64,000 nucleotides of DNA from Myroides sp. JBRI-B21084. Its GTDB lineage: Bacteria; Bacteroidota; Bacteroidia; Flavobacteriales; Flavobacteriaceae. Shown here piece after piece: positions 37,272 to 45,962 of the stretch (its first letter is position 1; each line of letters begins with the position of its first letter). The position numbers and the translations under genes are program-made. The DNA lies in contig NZ_CP120653.1 of the NCBI RefSeq assembly GCF_030545015.1, positions 1,178,001 through 1,242,000 on the forward strand, in the 5' to 3' direction. A model generated the notes under the pieces. The model saw only the letters and a program-made list of their open reading frames with translations, searched no databases and was not told where the DNA came from.

Positions 37272-37601
37272 ATGAATTGGAACGAATTAACACATATTGA
37301 TCAAATTGATAAGATAATTAATGAATCTTGGAAAAAACCAGTTTTAATTTTTAAACACAGTACGCGCTGTATCATTAGTAAAATGGCATTAAAGAATTTT
37401 GAAAGTGATTTTTCATTGCAAGATGTGATGGATGTTTATTATTTGGATTTAATTGCTTACAGAAACATCTCTAATGAGATTGCTGAAGTATTTACAGTGG
37501 AGCATCAATCGCCACAAATTTTGTTGATTAAAGATGGTGTTGCAGTTTATGCAGCATCGCACGAAAGTATTGATGCGAATGTTTTACTTCATCGTTTATA
37601 A
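37272..37601 (+). CDS. ytxJ: Bacillithiol-system redox-active protein YtxJ
   Basis: 109 residues with a thioredoxin-like fold. The single cysteine Cys33 is in FKHSTRCIIS, the YtxJ (DUF2847) signature HSTRCxIS. The cis-Pro side shows HQSPQILLIKDG. YtxJ is thought to act as a monothiol bacilliredoxin in organisms that make bacillithiol, which includes many Flavobacteriaceae. No bsh biosynthesis gene is in this window. It ends at a terminator shared with phoH. Confidence 0.88.
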   Translation: MNWNELTHIDQIDKIINESWKKPVLIFKHSTRCIISKMALKNFESDFSLQDVMDVYYLDLIAYRNISNEIAEVFTVEHQSPQILLIKDGVAVYAASHESIDANVLLHRL

Positions 37602-37605
37602 AACA

Positions 37606-37633
37606 AAAAAATCCGACTAACTCGTCGGATTTT
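37606..37633. terminator. Bidirectional terminator overlapping the phoH stop
   Basis: AAAATCCGAC and GTCGGATTTT pair across TAACTC. The phoH stop codon (complement of 37617-37619) lies at the stem-loop boundary, so phoH's last codons are part of the hairpin. Confidence 0.85.
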
Positions 37634-38621
37634 CTGTATTTTGATTGCTTTGATAATAATTTTGATGTGATGCAAATTCGTTTGCTGTTTCAACCTTTTT
37701 GTAGGCTTCCACAATTTTCTTAACCAAACGGTGGCGCACAATGTCTTTATCGTCTAAAAACACAAAACCAATACCTTCAACACCTTCTAAAATACGCAAG
37801 GCTTCACGTAGCCCCGATGTTACTTTTCTTGGTAAATCAACCTGTCCAGGATCACCCGTGATGATAAATTTGGCATTTTTTCCCATACGTGTTAAAAACA
37901 TTTTCATTTGGCTGTGGGTGGTATTTTGGGCTTCGTCTAAAATTACAAAAGCGTTATCTAACGTACGGCCACGCATAAAAGCTAAAGGAGCAATTTGTAT
38001 GATACCTTTCAGCAAATAATCTTCTAAAGTGGTAGGGGGCAACATATCGCGCAAGGCATCGTATAAAGGTTGCATGTACGGGTCTAGCTTTTCCTTCATA
38101 TCACCCGGTAAAAAACCTAAATTTTCACCAGCTTCAACAGCAGGTCGCGTTAAAATAATGCGTTTTACTTGTTTTTCTTTTAACGCTTTTACTGCCAAAG
38201 CAACGCCTGTATAGGTTTTACCAGTTCCGGCAGGGCCAATAGCAAAAACCATATCGTTTTTAAAAACTAAATCTACTAATTTTTGTTGGTTAGGTGTGGT
38301 TGCTTTTATTAATTTTCCGCCTAAACCATGCACCAAAATTTCGTCTGATTTATCCATTCTTTGTGGCAAATCATCCATAATTAAGCGTTCAATTATGTTT
38401 TCGTTTAATTGGTTGTATTTATCGTAATACTTTAAAATACGTTCAAAACGCGATTCAAACTGATCTAAAATTTCAGCTTCGCCAAAAATTTTCACAACGG
38501 TTCCTCTAGCAACAATTTTTAGTTTGGGATATAATTTTTTAATGGTCTCTAAATGTATATCTTGCGGGCCCCAAAAATCTTTAGGCGTTATGTGGTCTAA
38601 TTCTATTATTCTTTCGTTCAA
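37617..38621 (-). CDS. PhoH family ATPase
   Basis: 334 residues. The N-terminal 110 residues include a KH-like RNA-binding part (IVARGTVVKIFGEAEILDQF). The PhoH ATPase core has Walker A GPAGTGKT (129-136), LTRPAVEAGENLGFLPGDMKEKLDPYMQPLYD, Walker B VILDEAQN and TGDPGQVDLP. It is a cytoplasmic PhoH/YbeZ-type protein linked in other bacteria to ribosome maturation with YbeY, which is not adjacent here. Divergent from the SAM hydroxide adenosyltransferase gene. Confidence 0.93.
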   Translation of the reverse strand: MNERIIELDHITPKDFWGPQDIHLETIKKLYPKLKIVARGTVVKIFGEAEILDQFESRFERILKYYDKYNQLNENIIERLIMDDLPQRMDKSDEILVHGLGGKLIKATTPNQQKLVDLVFKNDMVFAIGPAGTGKTYTGVALAVKALKEKQVKRIILTRPAVEAGENLGFLPGDMKEKLDPYMQPLYDALRDMLPPTTLEDYLLKGIIQIAPLAFMRGRTLDNAFVILDEAQNTTHSQMKMFLTRMGKNAKFIITGDPGQVDLPRKVTSGLREALRILEGVEGIGFVFLDDKDIVRHRLVKKIVEAYKKVETANEFASHQNYYQSNQNTENPTS

Positions 38622-38647
38622 AAGCTATTAAGTTTAATTAAATTGGT

Positions 38648-38669
38648 TAGTTTTGTATACTCAAATCTA
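38648..38669. promoter_or_regulatory. Divergent promoter pair
   Basis: The plus-strand -7 box TAGTTTTG (38648-38655) faces the downstream gene at 38707. The minus-strand TAGATTTG (complement of 38662-38669) faces phoH. The two boxes are 6 nt apart, so polymerases may compete. Confidence 0.5.
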
Positions 38670-38706
38670 ACAAAAAAAAATAAAAAACACTAACAAAAAA
38701 CAAGGA

Positions 38707-39531
38707 ATGTCAATTATAACATTAACAACAGATTACGGTATAAAAGATCATTTTGTTGGGGCTGTTAAGGGTAAAATTTTAACTAAAATACCCAAGGTTC
38801 AAATTATTGATATTTCGCACAGCATTGATTTTTACAACATAGCCAATGCCAGTTATGTTTTGTATGGTGCCTATAAAAATTTTCCAGAAGGCACAATTCA
38901 CATGGTACTTGTAGAGGCGGAAATGAATGACCAAAAATCGTTTTTACTTACTAAATTAAACGGGCATTATTTTTTAACGGCGAATAATGGAACCATTTCT
39001 TTATTGGCTGATGCAAATGATGTATTAGAAATTTATGATTTACATATACCTGATTTTTGTGCCAATACGGTTGATTTGTATAATTTTATTGCTGAAAGTA
39101 TTTTAAAAAATACAAATTTAGATACTTTAGGTTCTAAAATTAGTTATAACGATTGTGAATTGTTGGTAGAATTACGCCCAAATGTTGCCGATGACGAAAA
39201 TTCGATAAAAGCAGCTGTAATTTATATTGATCACTACGGAAATGCTGTTACCAACTTAACAAAACAATTGTTTGAAAAGGTTAGAAAGAATCGCAAATTT
39301 ATTATTACTGCTAAAAGATATCGCATTAATAGAATTAATGAATTTTATGCCGATTTTAATACCGAAAGCAAATCGTTACGTGAATATGAAGGTGATATGT
39401 TGTTTATTTTTAACGATTTAGATTTTTTACAAATGGCTATTTACAAATCTGACGACGAAAATATTGGTAATCCTAAAAGTTTATTGGGTGTTTTGTACCG
39501 CGATACTGTAATTATTGAATTTATAGATTAA
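38707..39531 (+). CDS. SAM hydroxide adenosyltransferase (DUF62 family)
   Basis: 274 residues. The family signature LTTDYGIKDHFVGAVKGKI is at residues 6-24, followed by IIDISHSIDFYNIANASYVL and the nucleotide-binding TANNGTISLL. The C-terminal beta-barrel includes IYIDHYGNAVTNL. Family members split S-adenosylmethionine with water or hydroxide to adenosine and methionine, and are relatives of fluorinase and chlorinase. Nothing indicates halogenation here. It leads a plus-strand run with the ABM protein, gldF and gldG. Confidence 0.9.
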   Translation: MSIITLTTDYGIKDHFVGAVKGKILTKIPKVQIIDISHSIDFYNIANASYVLYGAYKNFPEGTIHMVLVEAEMNDQKSFLLTKLNGHYFLTANNGTISLLADANDVLEIYDLHIPDFCANTVDLYNFIAESILKNTNLDTLGSKISYNDCELLVELRPNVADDENSIKAAVIYIDHYGNAVTNLTKQLFEKVRKNRKFIITAKRYRINRINEFYADFNTESKSLREYEGDMLFIFNDLDFLQMAIYKSDDENIGNPKSLLGVLYRDTVIIEFID

Positions 39532-39537
39532 TAAAAT

Positions 39538-39834
39538 ATGTTTGTACGTATAGTTAAAATGAGTTTTCATGAAGAGAAAATTCCTGAATTTTTTGAACAT
39601 TTTCACACAGTGAAGCATTTAATTCGCAATTTTCCTGGGAACAATTTTTTAGAAGTATATCAAGATAAAAATAACCCAAGTATTATTTTTACCTATTCGG
39701 TTTGGAACCATGAATCTGATTTGGAAAATTATCGCAATTCAGAACTTTTTAAGAGTGTTTGGAAATTTACAAAACAGTTCTTTAAAGATAAACCCGAAGC
39801 ATGGAGTGTAGATAAATTAGTTAGTTTACCGTAA
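39538..39834 (+). CDS. Antibiotic biosynthesis monooxygenase-fold (ABM) protein
   Basis: 98 residues with the dimeric alpha-beta barrel pattern: FVRIVKMSFHEEKIPEFFEHFHTVKHLIRNFPGNNFLEVYQD, then FTYSVWNHESDLENYRNSELFKSVWKFTKQFF. ABM proteins range from monooxygenases to heme-degrading and structural members, and the catalytic role cannot be told here. It starts 6 nt after the previous gene and gldF follows after 61 nt. Confidence 0.82.
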   Translation: MFVRIVKMSFHEEKIPEFFEHFHTVKHLIRNFPGNNFLEVYQDKNNPSIIFTYSVWNHESDLENYRNSELFKSVWKFTKQFFKDKPEAWSVDKLVSLP

Positions 39835-39895
39835 TTTTTTGAAATATTCACAAATTTTACAACCTTTACATCCTTAAATTTTTGATTGTTATATA

Positions 39896-40621
39896 ATGAA
39901 AGCAATATTATTAAGAGAAATTAAATCGTTTTTTGGTTCATTAACTGGATATTTAGTTATTGCCGTATTTTTAATTTTAAATGGAATTTTCCTATGGATT
40001 GTAGACGGGCAATACAATATTTTACAAAGCGGATATAATGATTTAACTCCGTTTTTTAAATTAGCACCTTTGGTTTTGCTACTGCTTATACCTGCAATTA
40101 CTATGAAAAGTATTTCAGACGAACGCAAACAAGGAACCATTGAACTTTTAGTAACCAAACCTTTAAGTTTGCAACAAATAGTTGTAGGCAAATTTTTGGG
40201 CGCTTTTATATTAGTACTTATTGCCATTTTGCCAACAATTTTATATGTGGTTATTTTAAATCCTTATGGTTTGCCTGCAGGTAATATGGATTTAGGAAGT
40301 ACAATAGGGGCGTACTTAGGATTACTATTTTTAATTGCTGCTTATTGCAGTATTGGAATTTTTTGTTCATCGTTATCAGAAAATCAAATAGTAGCATTTA
40401 TCACAGCAGTGGTAATTTGCTTTGTTTTGTATGTTGGATTTGAACAATTGGCAGAATTAATACAATCTTTTGCAATTTTTATTGAAAAATTAGGAATGAG
40501 CTACCATTTTAAAAGTATAAGTAGAGGTGTAATTGATACCCGCGATATTATTTATTTTACAACAATTACCGTTTTCTTTTTAATGGCAACAGTGTTTAAC
40601 CTTAAAAACATTCGTAAATAA
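39896..40621 (+). CDS. gldF: Gliding motility ABC transporter permease GldF
   Basis: 241 residues with about six hydrophobic segments (LTGYLVIAVFLILNGIFLWIV, LAPLVLLLLIPAITM, FLGAFILVLIAILPTILYVVIL, TIGAYLGLLFLIAAYCSIGIF, IVAFITAVVICFVLYVGF, TTITVFFLMATVFNL). The ABC-2 permease motif SISDERKQGTIELLVTKPLS is clear. It is adjacent to gldG with a 1-nt overlap (TAATG). GldF and GldG form the membrane part of an ABC transporter with the GldA ATPase, which is not in this window. In F. johnsoniae it is linked to gliding motility. Confidence 0.93.
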   Translation: MKAILLREIKSFFGSLTGYLVIAVFLILNGIFLWIVDGQYNILQSGYNDLTPFFKLAPLVLLLLIPAITMKSISDERKQGTIELLVTKPLSLQQIVVGKFLGAFILVLIAILPTILYVVILNPYGLPAGNMDLGSTIGAYLGLLFLIAAYCSIGIFCSSLSENQIVAFITAVVICFVLYVGFEQLAELIQSFAIFIEKLGMSYHFKSISRGVIDTRDIIYFTTITVFFLMATVFNLKNIRK

Positions 40622-42300
40622 TGAAAATCAATAAAAAAATACAATCGTTTTTAGGTATTACAGCAGCTTTAATACTTTTAAATACAGTGGGCAGTTTTGT
40701 TTTTCATAGGTTTGATTTAACTGCTGATAAACGTTATACACTTTCAAAAACAACAAAAAATATTTTAGATAAAGTTACCGAACCTGTTTATGTTGATGTT
40801 TATTTAGAAGGAAATTTCCCTGCCGAATTACGTAAGCTTCAAACCGAAACGAAACAACTTTTAGAAGAATTTAATGCGTACAACAGCAATATAAATTTTG
40901 TTTTTGTAAATCCGTTAGCAAACGAAAAAGAAGCGTCGCACATTGCGCAAAAACTTTTTACTAGTGGCTTAAAACCAATAAATATTTCGGTAAACGATAA
41001 AGGTAAACAAACCCAAGAAATGGTTTTTCCGTGGGCCGTGGCTACAAAAGGTGAAAATCATGCCAATATTCAGTTAATAAAAGGTATGATGCAATCTTCA
41101 ACCGAAGAAAAAATAGCTTCTTCAGTTCAACATTTAGAATATTCTATAACCGAAGCTATTCATAAAATCAATACAAAAAAATCTAAAAAAATTGCTGTTA
41201 TTAAAGGAATTGGTGAGCCTAATGATATATATATTGCCGATTTTTTACGAACTTTAAAAGATACATATTACATAGCACCTTTTACTTTGGATAGTGTTGC
41301 AGTAAATCCACAAAAAACGTTAACTGATTTGCAAGCTTACGATCTAGCGATTATAACAAAACCAACTAAAGCATTTAATGAAAACCAAATTCAAGTTTTA
41401 GATCAATTTGTTATGAACGGTGGAAAATCTATTTGGATGTTAGATCAAGTACAAGCAGATATGGACAGTTTGTATAACCCTACAAGCGAAATGTTAGTAT
41501 ATCCTAAAGACCAAAGTTTAGGCGAAATGTTGTTTAAATATGGTGTACGTGTTAACCCAGATTTAGTAAAAGATGAGTACGGTTCGCCTATAAAATTAGC
41601 AACGGGGAAACAAGGTAGCGAAACGGTATATGAAACGTATAATTGGAAATTTGCTCCTTATGTGGTAAGTGGATCTAACCACCCAATTGTTAAAAACATA
41701 GAAGTGGTAAAATTCGATTTTGCCAATTCAATAGATACATTAAAAAATAATATTAAAAAAACGGTATTACTTGCATCGTCACCAATGTCGGTTAAAGTAG
41801 GGGCGCCTAGTATTGTAAGTTTGGCCAACACTATTAATGAAAAAGTTGATCCTAAAGCAGTAAAAATGCAATCGTTTCCTTTAGCTGTTTTGTTAGAAGG
41901 TAAGTTTACATCGGTTTTTAAAAACCGTATTGTTCCGTTTAAATCGGCAAATTATTTAAACGAAGGCAAACCAACAAAAATGATTGTTATCTCAGATGGT
42001 GATATTGTAAAAAATCAGTTAGATCAGCAATATCAACCAATGGAATTAGGTTATGATAAATGGACCAACACCCTTTATGGTAATAAAGAATTTTTGATAA
42101 ACGCAGTTAGTTATTTGTTAGATGACACAGGCTTAATAAATTTACGAACCAAAGAAGTTAATTTAGCATTGTTAGATAAAGAAAAAGTGTATACTGATTA
42201 CAACTATATTCGCAGTGTTATTGTAACAATTCCCTTGTTAATTTTAGCTATTTTTGGATTTGTGTTTACATATTTACGCAAAAAGAAATACACTAAATAG
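40621..42300 (+). CDS. gldG: Gliding motility ABC transporter substrate-binding protein GldG
   Basis: 559 residues. One N-terminal membrane helix (FLGITAALILLNTVGSFVF) precedes a large periplasmic region (FDLTADKRYTLSKTTKNIL and AVIKGIGEPND are typical of the GldG/DUF4350-like fold), and a C-terminal membrane helix (SVIVTIPLLILAIFGFVFTYL) ends in a basic tail. The start overlaps the gldF stop by one base, indicating translational coupling. Part of the Gld ABC complex. Confidence 0.93.
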   Translation: MKINKKIQSFLGITAALILLNTVGSFVFHRFDLTADKRYTLSKTTKNILDKVTEPVYVDVYLEGNFPAELRKLQTETKQLLEEFNAYNSNINFVFVNPLANEKEASHIAQKLFTSGLKPINISVNDKGKQTQEMVFPWAVATKGENHANIQLIKGMMQSSTEEKIASSVQHLEYSITEAIHKINTKKSKKIAVIKGIGEPNDIYIADFLRTLKDTYYIAPFTLDSVAVNPQKTLTDLQAYDLAIITKPTKAFNENQIQVLDQFVMNGGKSIWMLDQVQADMDSLYNPTSEMLVYPKDQSLGEMLFKYGVRVNPDLVKDEYGSPIKLATGKQGSETVYETYNWKFAPYVVSGSNHPIVKNIEVVKFDFANSIDTLKNNIKKTVLLASSPMSVKVGAPSIVSLANTINEKVDPKAVKMQSFPLAVLLEGKFTSVFKNRIVPFKSANYLNEGKPTKMIVISDGDIVKNQLDQQYQPMELGYDKWTNTLYGNKEFLINAVSYLLDDTGLINLRTKEVNLALLDKEKVYTDYNYIRSVIVTIPLLILAIFGFVFTYLRKKKYTK

Positions 42301-42315
42301 TATTAAAAATAAAGT

Positions 42316-42345
42316 TTTGTTTTCGCATTAAAAGAGATATATTTG
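42316..42345 (+). promoter_or_regulatory. Promoter of dnaN
   Basis: TTTG at 42316-42319 and TATATTTG at 42338-42345, with an 18-nt spacer, give a near-ideal Bacteroidota promoter. Confidence 0.75.
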
Positions 42346-42384
42346 TACAAATCGCCATAAAACGGCATTAATAAAAAAAAAGTG

Positions 42385-43503
42385 ATGAAATTTATTGTAT
42401 CGAGCTCGTATTTATTGAAACAATTGCAGGTTTTAGGAAGCGTTATAAATAGTAACAATACCTTACATATACTTGATAATTTTTTATTTGAACTTGATCA
42501 AAATCAATTAAAAGTATCGGCATCGGATTTAGAAACTACCATGACCGCAACTTTAGAGATTGAATCAACAAGTGAAGGCGCAATTGCTGTACCAGCACGT
42601 TTATTATTAGAGACTTTAAAAACATTTCCTGAGCAACCATTGACATTTACCGTAAAGGAAAACAGTACTATTGAAATTAGTTCTGATTTAGGAAAATATG
42701 TTTTAGCATATTTACCAGGCGATGAGTTTCCAAAGGCTGAAATGCTAGAAGATCCATTAAAATCTGATATTAGTGCTGAGATTTTACACACAGCCATAAG
42801 TAAAACCATTTTTGCAGCAGGTAACGATGATTTACGCCCTGTAATGTCGGGTGTATATTTTCAGTTTTCTCCAACAGGTGCTATTTTTGTTGCTACCGAT
42901 GCACATAAATTAGTAAAATATTCTAGAACCGATGTGATTAGTACGGCAGAAACAAACTTTATTATGCCTAAAAAACCGCTAAATATTTTAAAAAATATTT
43001 TAGCAACATCTGATGCTTCAGTTGTAATTGAATATAACGATTCTAACGCAATGTTTAGTTTTGATAATTATACATTAATTTGTAGATTAATTGATGGTAA
43101 ATACCCAAATTACGAAGCGGTTATACCAAAAGAAAACCCTAATAAGTTAATTATATCACGTACACAATTTTTAAGTTCAGTACGCCGTGTGGCTATTTAT
43201 GCTAATAAAACTACACACCAAATTCGTTTAAAAATTGCTGGAACCGAATTAAATATTTCTGCTGAAGATATTGATTATTCAAATAAAGCAGACGAGCGCT
43301 TAACATGTGATTATCAAGGAGATGATATGCAAATTGGTTTTAATTCACGTTTTTTAACGGAAATGTTAACCAATTTACAATCAGACGAAATACAATTAGA
43401 AATGTCGTTACCTAACCGCGCAGGTATTTTAACACCTATTGATGGATTAGATGAAGGCGAAACAGTTACAATGCTTGTAATGCCTGTAATGTTAAACAAT
43501 TAA
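42385..43503 (+). CDS. dnaN: DNA polymerase III sliding clamp (beta subunit)
   Basis: 372 residues from ATG at 42385. A GTG directly upstream (42382) is in frame but adds one residue and is not needed. Three repeated clamp domains are visible, starting MKFIVSSSYLLKQLQVLGSVI, with AGNDDLRPVMSGVYFQF in domain 2 and a C-terminal VTMLVMPVML strand. It encircles DNA and tethers polymerase III. It is about 21 kb from dnaA, so the common dnaA-dnaN operon is split here. It has its own promoter and a bidirectional terminator shared with dps. Confidence 0.96.
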   Translation: MKFIVSSSYLLKQLQVLGSVINSNNTLHILDNFLFELDQNQLKVSASDLETTMTATLEIESTSEGAIAVPARLLLETLKTFPEQPLTFTVKENSTIEISSDLGKYVLAYLPGDEFPKAEMLEDPLKSDISAEILHTAISKTIFAAGNDDLRPVMSGVYFQFSPTGAIFVATDAHKLVKYSRTDVISTAETNFIMPKKPLNILKNILATSDASVVIEYNDSNAMFSFDNYTLICRLIDGKYPNYEAVIPKENPNKLIISRTQFLSSVRRVAIYANKTTHQIRLKIAGTELNISAEDIDYSNKADERLTCDYQGDDMQIGFNSRFLTEMLTNLQSDEIQLEMSLPNRAGILTPIDGLDEGETVTMLVMPVMLNN

Positions 43504-43534
43504 AAAAGGTGGGTTTTTAAACCCACCTTTTTTT
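43502..43534. terminator. Bidirectional terminator
   Basis: AAAAAAGGTGGGTTT and AAACCCACCTTTTTT pair almost without a loop. It overlaps the dps stop codon and ends both dnaN and dps. Confidence 0.9.
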
Positions 43535-43997
43535 ATCCTAAAAATGCTTGCATCATCCAAATTTGCTTTTCTTGTTCGGTAATTAAATCACTCATCATAG
43601 AATTAGTTCCTTCATCATTAATAGCTCCAGCTCTTTCTAATAAGTCTCTTTCAATTACCAATAATTCTGCTAAAGATTGTACAATCATTTCAACAGCTTC
43701 ATCATCGTTTGTAATGTTTTTTGCAACCTTTAATTTGTTGTTTTTTAAATAATCTTCAAAAGTATGTAAAGGCGTTCCACCTAAAGTAAGTACACGTTCT
43801 GCAATTTCATCAATACGCAATTGTGCTTGGTTGTAAAGTTCTTCAAACTTAACATGCAATTCAAAAAATCGTTTTCCACGAATGTTCCAATGTAAACCTC
43901 GTAAATTTTGATAATATACTTGAAAATTAGATAATAATACATTTAAAAGTTCAATGTTTTCTTTGGTTTCTGTTTGTGGTAATCCTAAAATTTTCAT
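43533..43997 (-). CDS. dps: Dps ferritin-like DNA-protection protein
   Basis: 154 residues from the ATG at 43997. An in-frame ATG at 44018 would add MNTKNIN, but a -7 box (TAATTTTG, complement of 44020-44027) ends 2 nt before it, so it is probably not transcribed. The ferroxidase helix QNLRGLHWNIRGKRFFELHVKFEELYNQAQLRIDEIAERV carries the His and Asp/Glu iron ligands shared between subunits. It stores iron using hydrogen peroxide and shields DNA. Head-to-head with oxyR. Confidence 0.93.
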   Translation of the reverse strand: MKILGLPQTETKENIELLNVLLSNFQVYYQNLRGLHWNIRGKRFFELHVKFEELYNQAQLRIDEIAERVLTLGGTPLHTFEDYLKNNKLKVAKNITNDDEAVEMIVQSLAELLVIERDLLERAGAINDEGTNSMMSDLITEQEKQIWMMQAFLG

Positions 43998-44019
43998 ATT
44001 AATATTTTTTGTATTCATT

Positions 44020-44027
44020 CAAAATTA
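44020..44027 (-). promoter_or_regulatory. -7 box of dps promoter
   Basis: CAAAATTA on the plus strand reads TAATTTTG on the minus strand. Its position supports the dps start at 43997. Confidence 0.5.
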
Positions 44028-44072
44028 CAAATAAATAGTCGATATTTGTTTTAAGAATTATCAATAAAAATG

Positions 44073-44094
44073 ATGATTTCATAGATAAAATCAT
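44073..44094. promoter_or_regulatory. Candidate OxyR operator
   Basis: Inverted repeat ATGATTT-N8-AAATCAT in the 102-bp dps/oxyR gap, ending 6 nt before the oxyR ATG. LysR-type regulators bind such interrupted dyads next to their own gene. Sequence similarity to the E. coli OxyR site is not claimed. Confidence 0.4.
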
Positions 44095-44099
44095 TAAAA

Positions 44100-45038
44100 A
44101 TGACAATTACACAATTAAATTATGTACTTGCTGTAGCCGAGTTTCAAAATTTTACAATTGCAGCAGAAAAATGCTTTGTAACACAGCCTACTTTAAGTAT
44201 GCAAATTCAAAAATTAGAAGAAGAACTAGATATTAAAATTTTTGATAGAAATAAAAAACCTATTCAATTAACCGAAGTAGGTAAGAAAATTGTTGCACAA
44301 GCACAAAGTATTGTAAACGAAGCCGACCGTATTAAGGATATTGTAGAGCAACAAAAAGGTTTTATAGGTGGCGATTTTAAAATAGGTATTATACCAACCA
44401 TTATGCCCACGCTTTTACCAATGTTCTTGAATAATTTTATTAAAAAATATCCTAAACTTAATTTAATAATTGAAGAACATACTACCGACGAAATTATTAA
44501 TAGATTAAAAAAAGGACAACTTGACGCCGCAATTGCTGCAACTCCTTTGCGTGAGCCCGATTTAAAAGAAATTGTATTGTATTATGAGCCTTTTGTTGGG
44601 TATTTTCCAAATAGTTTTAATAAAAATAAATCACTATTATCTGCCGATGATTTAAATATAAACGATATTTTACTTTTACAAGATGGGCATTGTTTTACAA
44701 ATGGTATTTTAAATATTTGTAAAGCTTCAAAATTAGATCACAAACGTAGATTTGAATTAACATCGGGTAGTTTTGAAACTTTAATAGGTTTAGCAAACGA
44801 AGGCTTAGGTGTTACTTTTTTACCTTATTTGCATACTTTGCAGTTAAATGAAAAGGATAAGTTAAATCTTGTTGAATTTGCAAATCCCAAGCCATCGCGT
44901 GAGGTAAGTTTAATTTTTTCAAGAAATGAATTAAAAATTCATATTATTGATGCGATTCGCAATACTATTTCGGGGGTAGTTAAAGGTGCTATTGCTTTTC
45001 AAGATATCGAAATTATTAGCCCAAAATTAAATACATAA
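44100..45038 (+). CDS. oxyR: Hydrogen peroxide-sensing LysR regulator OxyR
   Basis: 312 residues. A LysR-type winged HTH lies at about 1-60 (YVLAVAEFQNFTIAAEKCFVTQPTLSMQIQKLEEEL). The sensor domain carries Cys198 and Cys207 in DGHCFTNGILNIC, with the same nine-residue separation as Cys199/Cys208 of E. coli OxyR, so a redox disulfide switch is expected. Divergent from dps, a classic OxyR target. The start is fixed by the short MTITQLNYVL N-terminus typical of the family. Confidence 0.95.
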   Translation: MTITQLNYVLAVAEFQNFTIAAEKCFVTQPTLSMQIQKLEEELDIKIFDRNKKPIQLTEVGKKIVAQAQSIVNEADRIKDIVEQQKGFIGGDFKIGIIPTIMPTLLPMFLNNFIKKYPKLNLIIEEHTTDEIINRLKKGQLDAAIAATPLREPDLKEIVLYYEPFVGYFPNSFNKNKSLLSADDLNINDILLLQDGHCFTNGILNICKASKLDHKRRFELTSGSFETLIGLANEGLGVTFLPYLHTLQLNEKDKLNLVEFANPKPSREVSLIFSRNELKIHIIDAIRNTISGVVKGAIAFQDIEIISPKLNT

Positions 45039-45067
45039 AAAAAAGATGGAATTTTCCATCTTTTTTT
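45037..45067. terminator. Bidirectional terminator
   Basis: An A run plus GATGGAA pairs with TTCCATC plus a T run, a strong short-loop hairpin between the convergent oxyR and the 62-residue gene. Confidence 0.85.
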
Positions 45068-45254
45068 ATACTAATAATAAAACATCTTTAAATTCTGTTT
45101 TATTTTTTGTGTAATCAACAATCCATTCTTTTAATTGATCTATTTCAAAAGGTAATAAAAAGTTAATAGCTTTTGTAAATTCCTTTATAAATAAATCTTT
45201 ATTAAAACTTACTTTTTCTAAAATTTTTATGGTGTGCGATAAGCGTTCTGTCAT
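45066..45254 (-). CDS. Small conserved hypothetical protein
   Basis: 62 residues, MTERLSHTIKILEKVSFNKDLF..., predicted all-helical, with the pattern LLPFEIDQLKEWIVDY in the second half. I recall similar short proteins in other Flavobacteriaceae but know no function. It has no signal peptide or membrane segment. The terminator on its 3' side and the absence of overlap with other genes support it as real. Confidence 0.65.
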   Translation of the reverse strand: MTERLSHTIKILEKVSFNKDLFIKEFTKAINFLLPFEIDQLKEWIVDYTKNKTEFKDVLLLV

Positions 45255-45305
45255 AGTTTTTCTTTTTTATAAATATAACGAATGAAATGATAAAAATAGT
45301 ATGTT

Positions 45306-45962
45306 TTAATTTTTTTTAACAGCACAAATCATTTCTCGTTTACCTGGCGGACCAGTTAATTTTTCAACTGTAAAACCAATTTCTTTTAGTTGTTTATTTA
45401 CTATACCTTTACAAGCGTACGTTACAAACAAGCCGTTTGGTTTTAAAAATTGATAGGCTTTTGTTAAAATTTCTTTAGACCAAAGTTCACTTTGATAATC
45501 GTAACCAAAAACATCAAAATAAATAATATCAAACGTATTATTCGTTGTAAAATCTTCTATTTTATTATGATGCTTTTGAAATGCAAATAAAGGCGTAACC
45601 TCATGTGTTTTTCCAAATGGCAATTCGTGTAAATATTGCAACGATACATTGGTAGATACAAACTTATTATAATTTAAAGATTGATATTCTTCTTTAATCA
45701 AAGGAAAAGCCTCAATAGTTTCATACTTAATTTTTTTATTTGTATCGGTAGCAAACTGTAAAGTTAATAAGGCATTTAAACCAGTACCAAAACCAAATTC
45801 CAAAACACTAATTTGGTTGTTTTCTAATCTTTTTATACCATTATTTATATACACATGAACCGATTCTTGTACTGCACCGTGTTTAGAATGGAAGGTTTCG
45901 CCCATGTTTTTAACAAAAAGCGAGTGTGAACCGTCATCTGTTACAATAATTTCACGTTCCAT
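45306..45962 (-). CDS. mnmD: tRNA (5-methylaminomethyl-2-thiouridine) methyltransferase, MnmD domain only
   Basis: 218 residues. The pattern is that of the methyltransferase half of MnmC: VTDDGSHSLFVKNMGETFHSKHGAVQESVHVYI, SAM motif LEFGFGTGLNALLTL, then FDIIYFDVFGYDYQSELWSKEI and TYACKGIVNKQLKEIGFTVEKLTGPPGKREM. The FAD oxidoreductase domain of E. coli MnmC is absent, as is usual outside the gamma-proteobacteria. It completes mnm5s2U at the wobble position of certain tRNAs. It is the last gene in a three-gene operon with 1-nt overlaps. Confidence 0.92.
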   Translation of the reverse strand: MEREIIVTDDGSHSLFVKNMGETFHSKHGAVQESVHVYINNGIKRLENNQISVLEFGFGTGLNALLTLQFATDTNKKIKYETIEAFPLIKEEYQSLNYNKFVSTNVSLQYLHELPFGKTHEVTPLFAFQKHHNKIEDFTTNNTFDIIYFDVFGYDYQSELWSKEILTKAYQFLKPNGLFVTYACKGIVNKQLKEIGFTVEKLTGPPGKREMICAVKKN

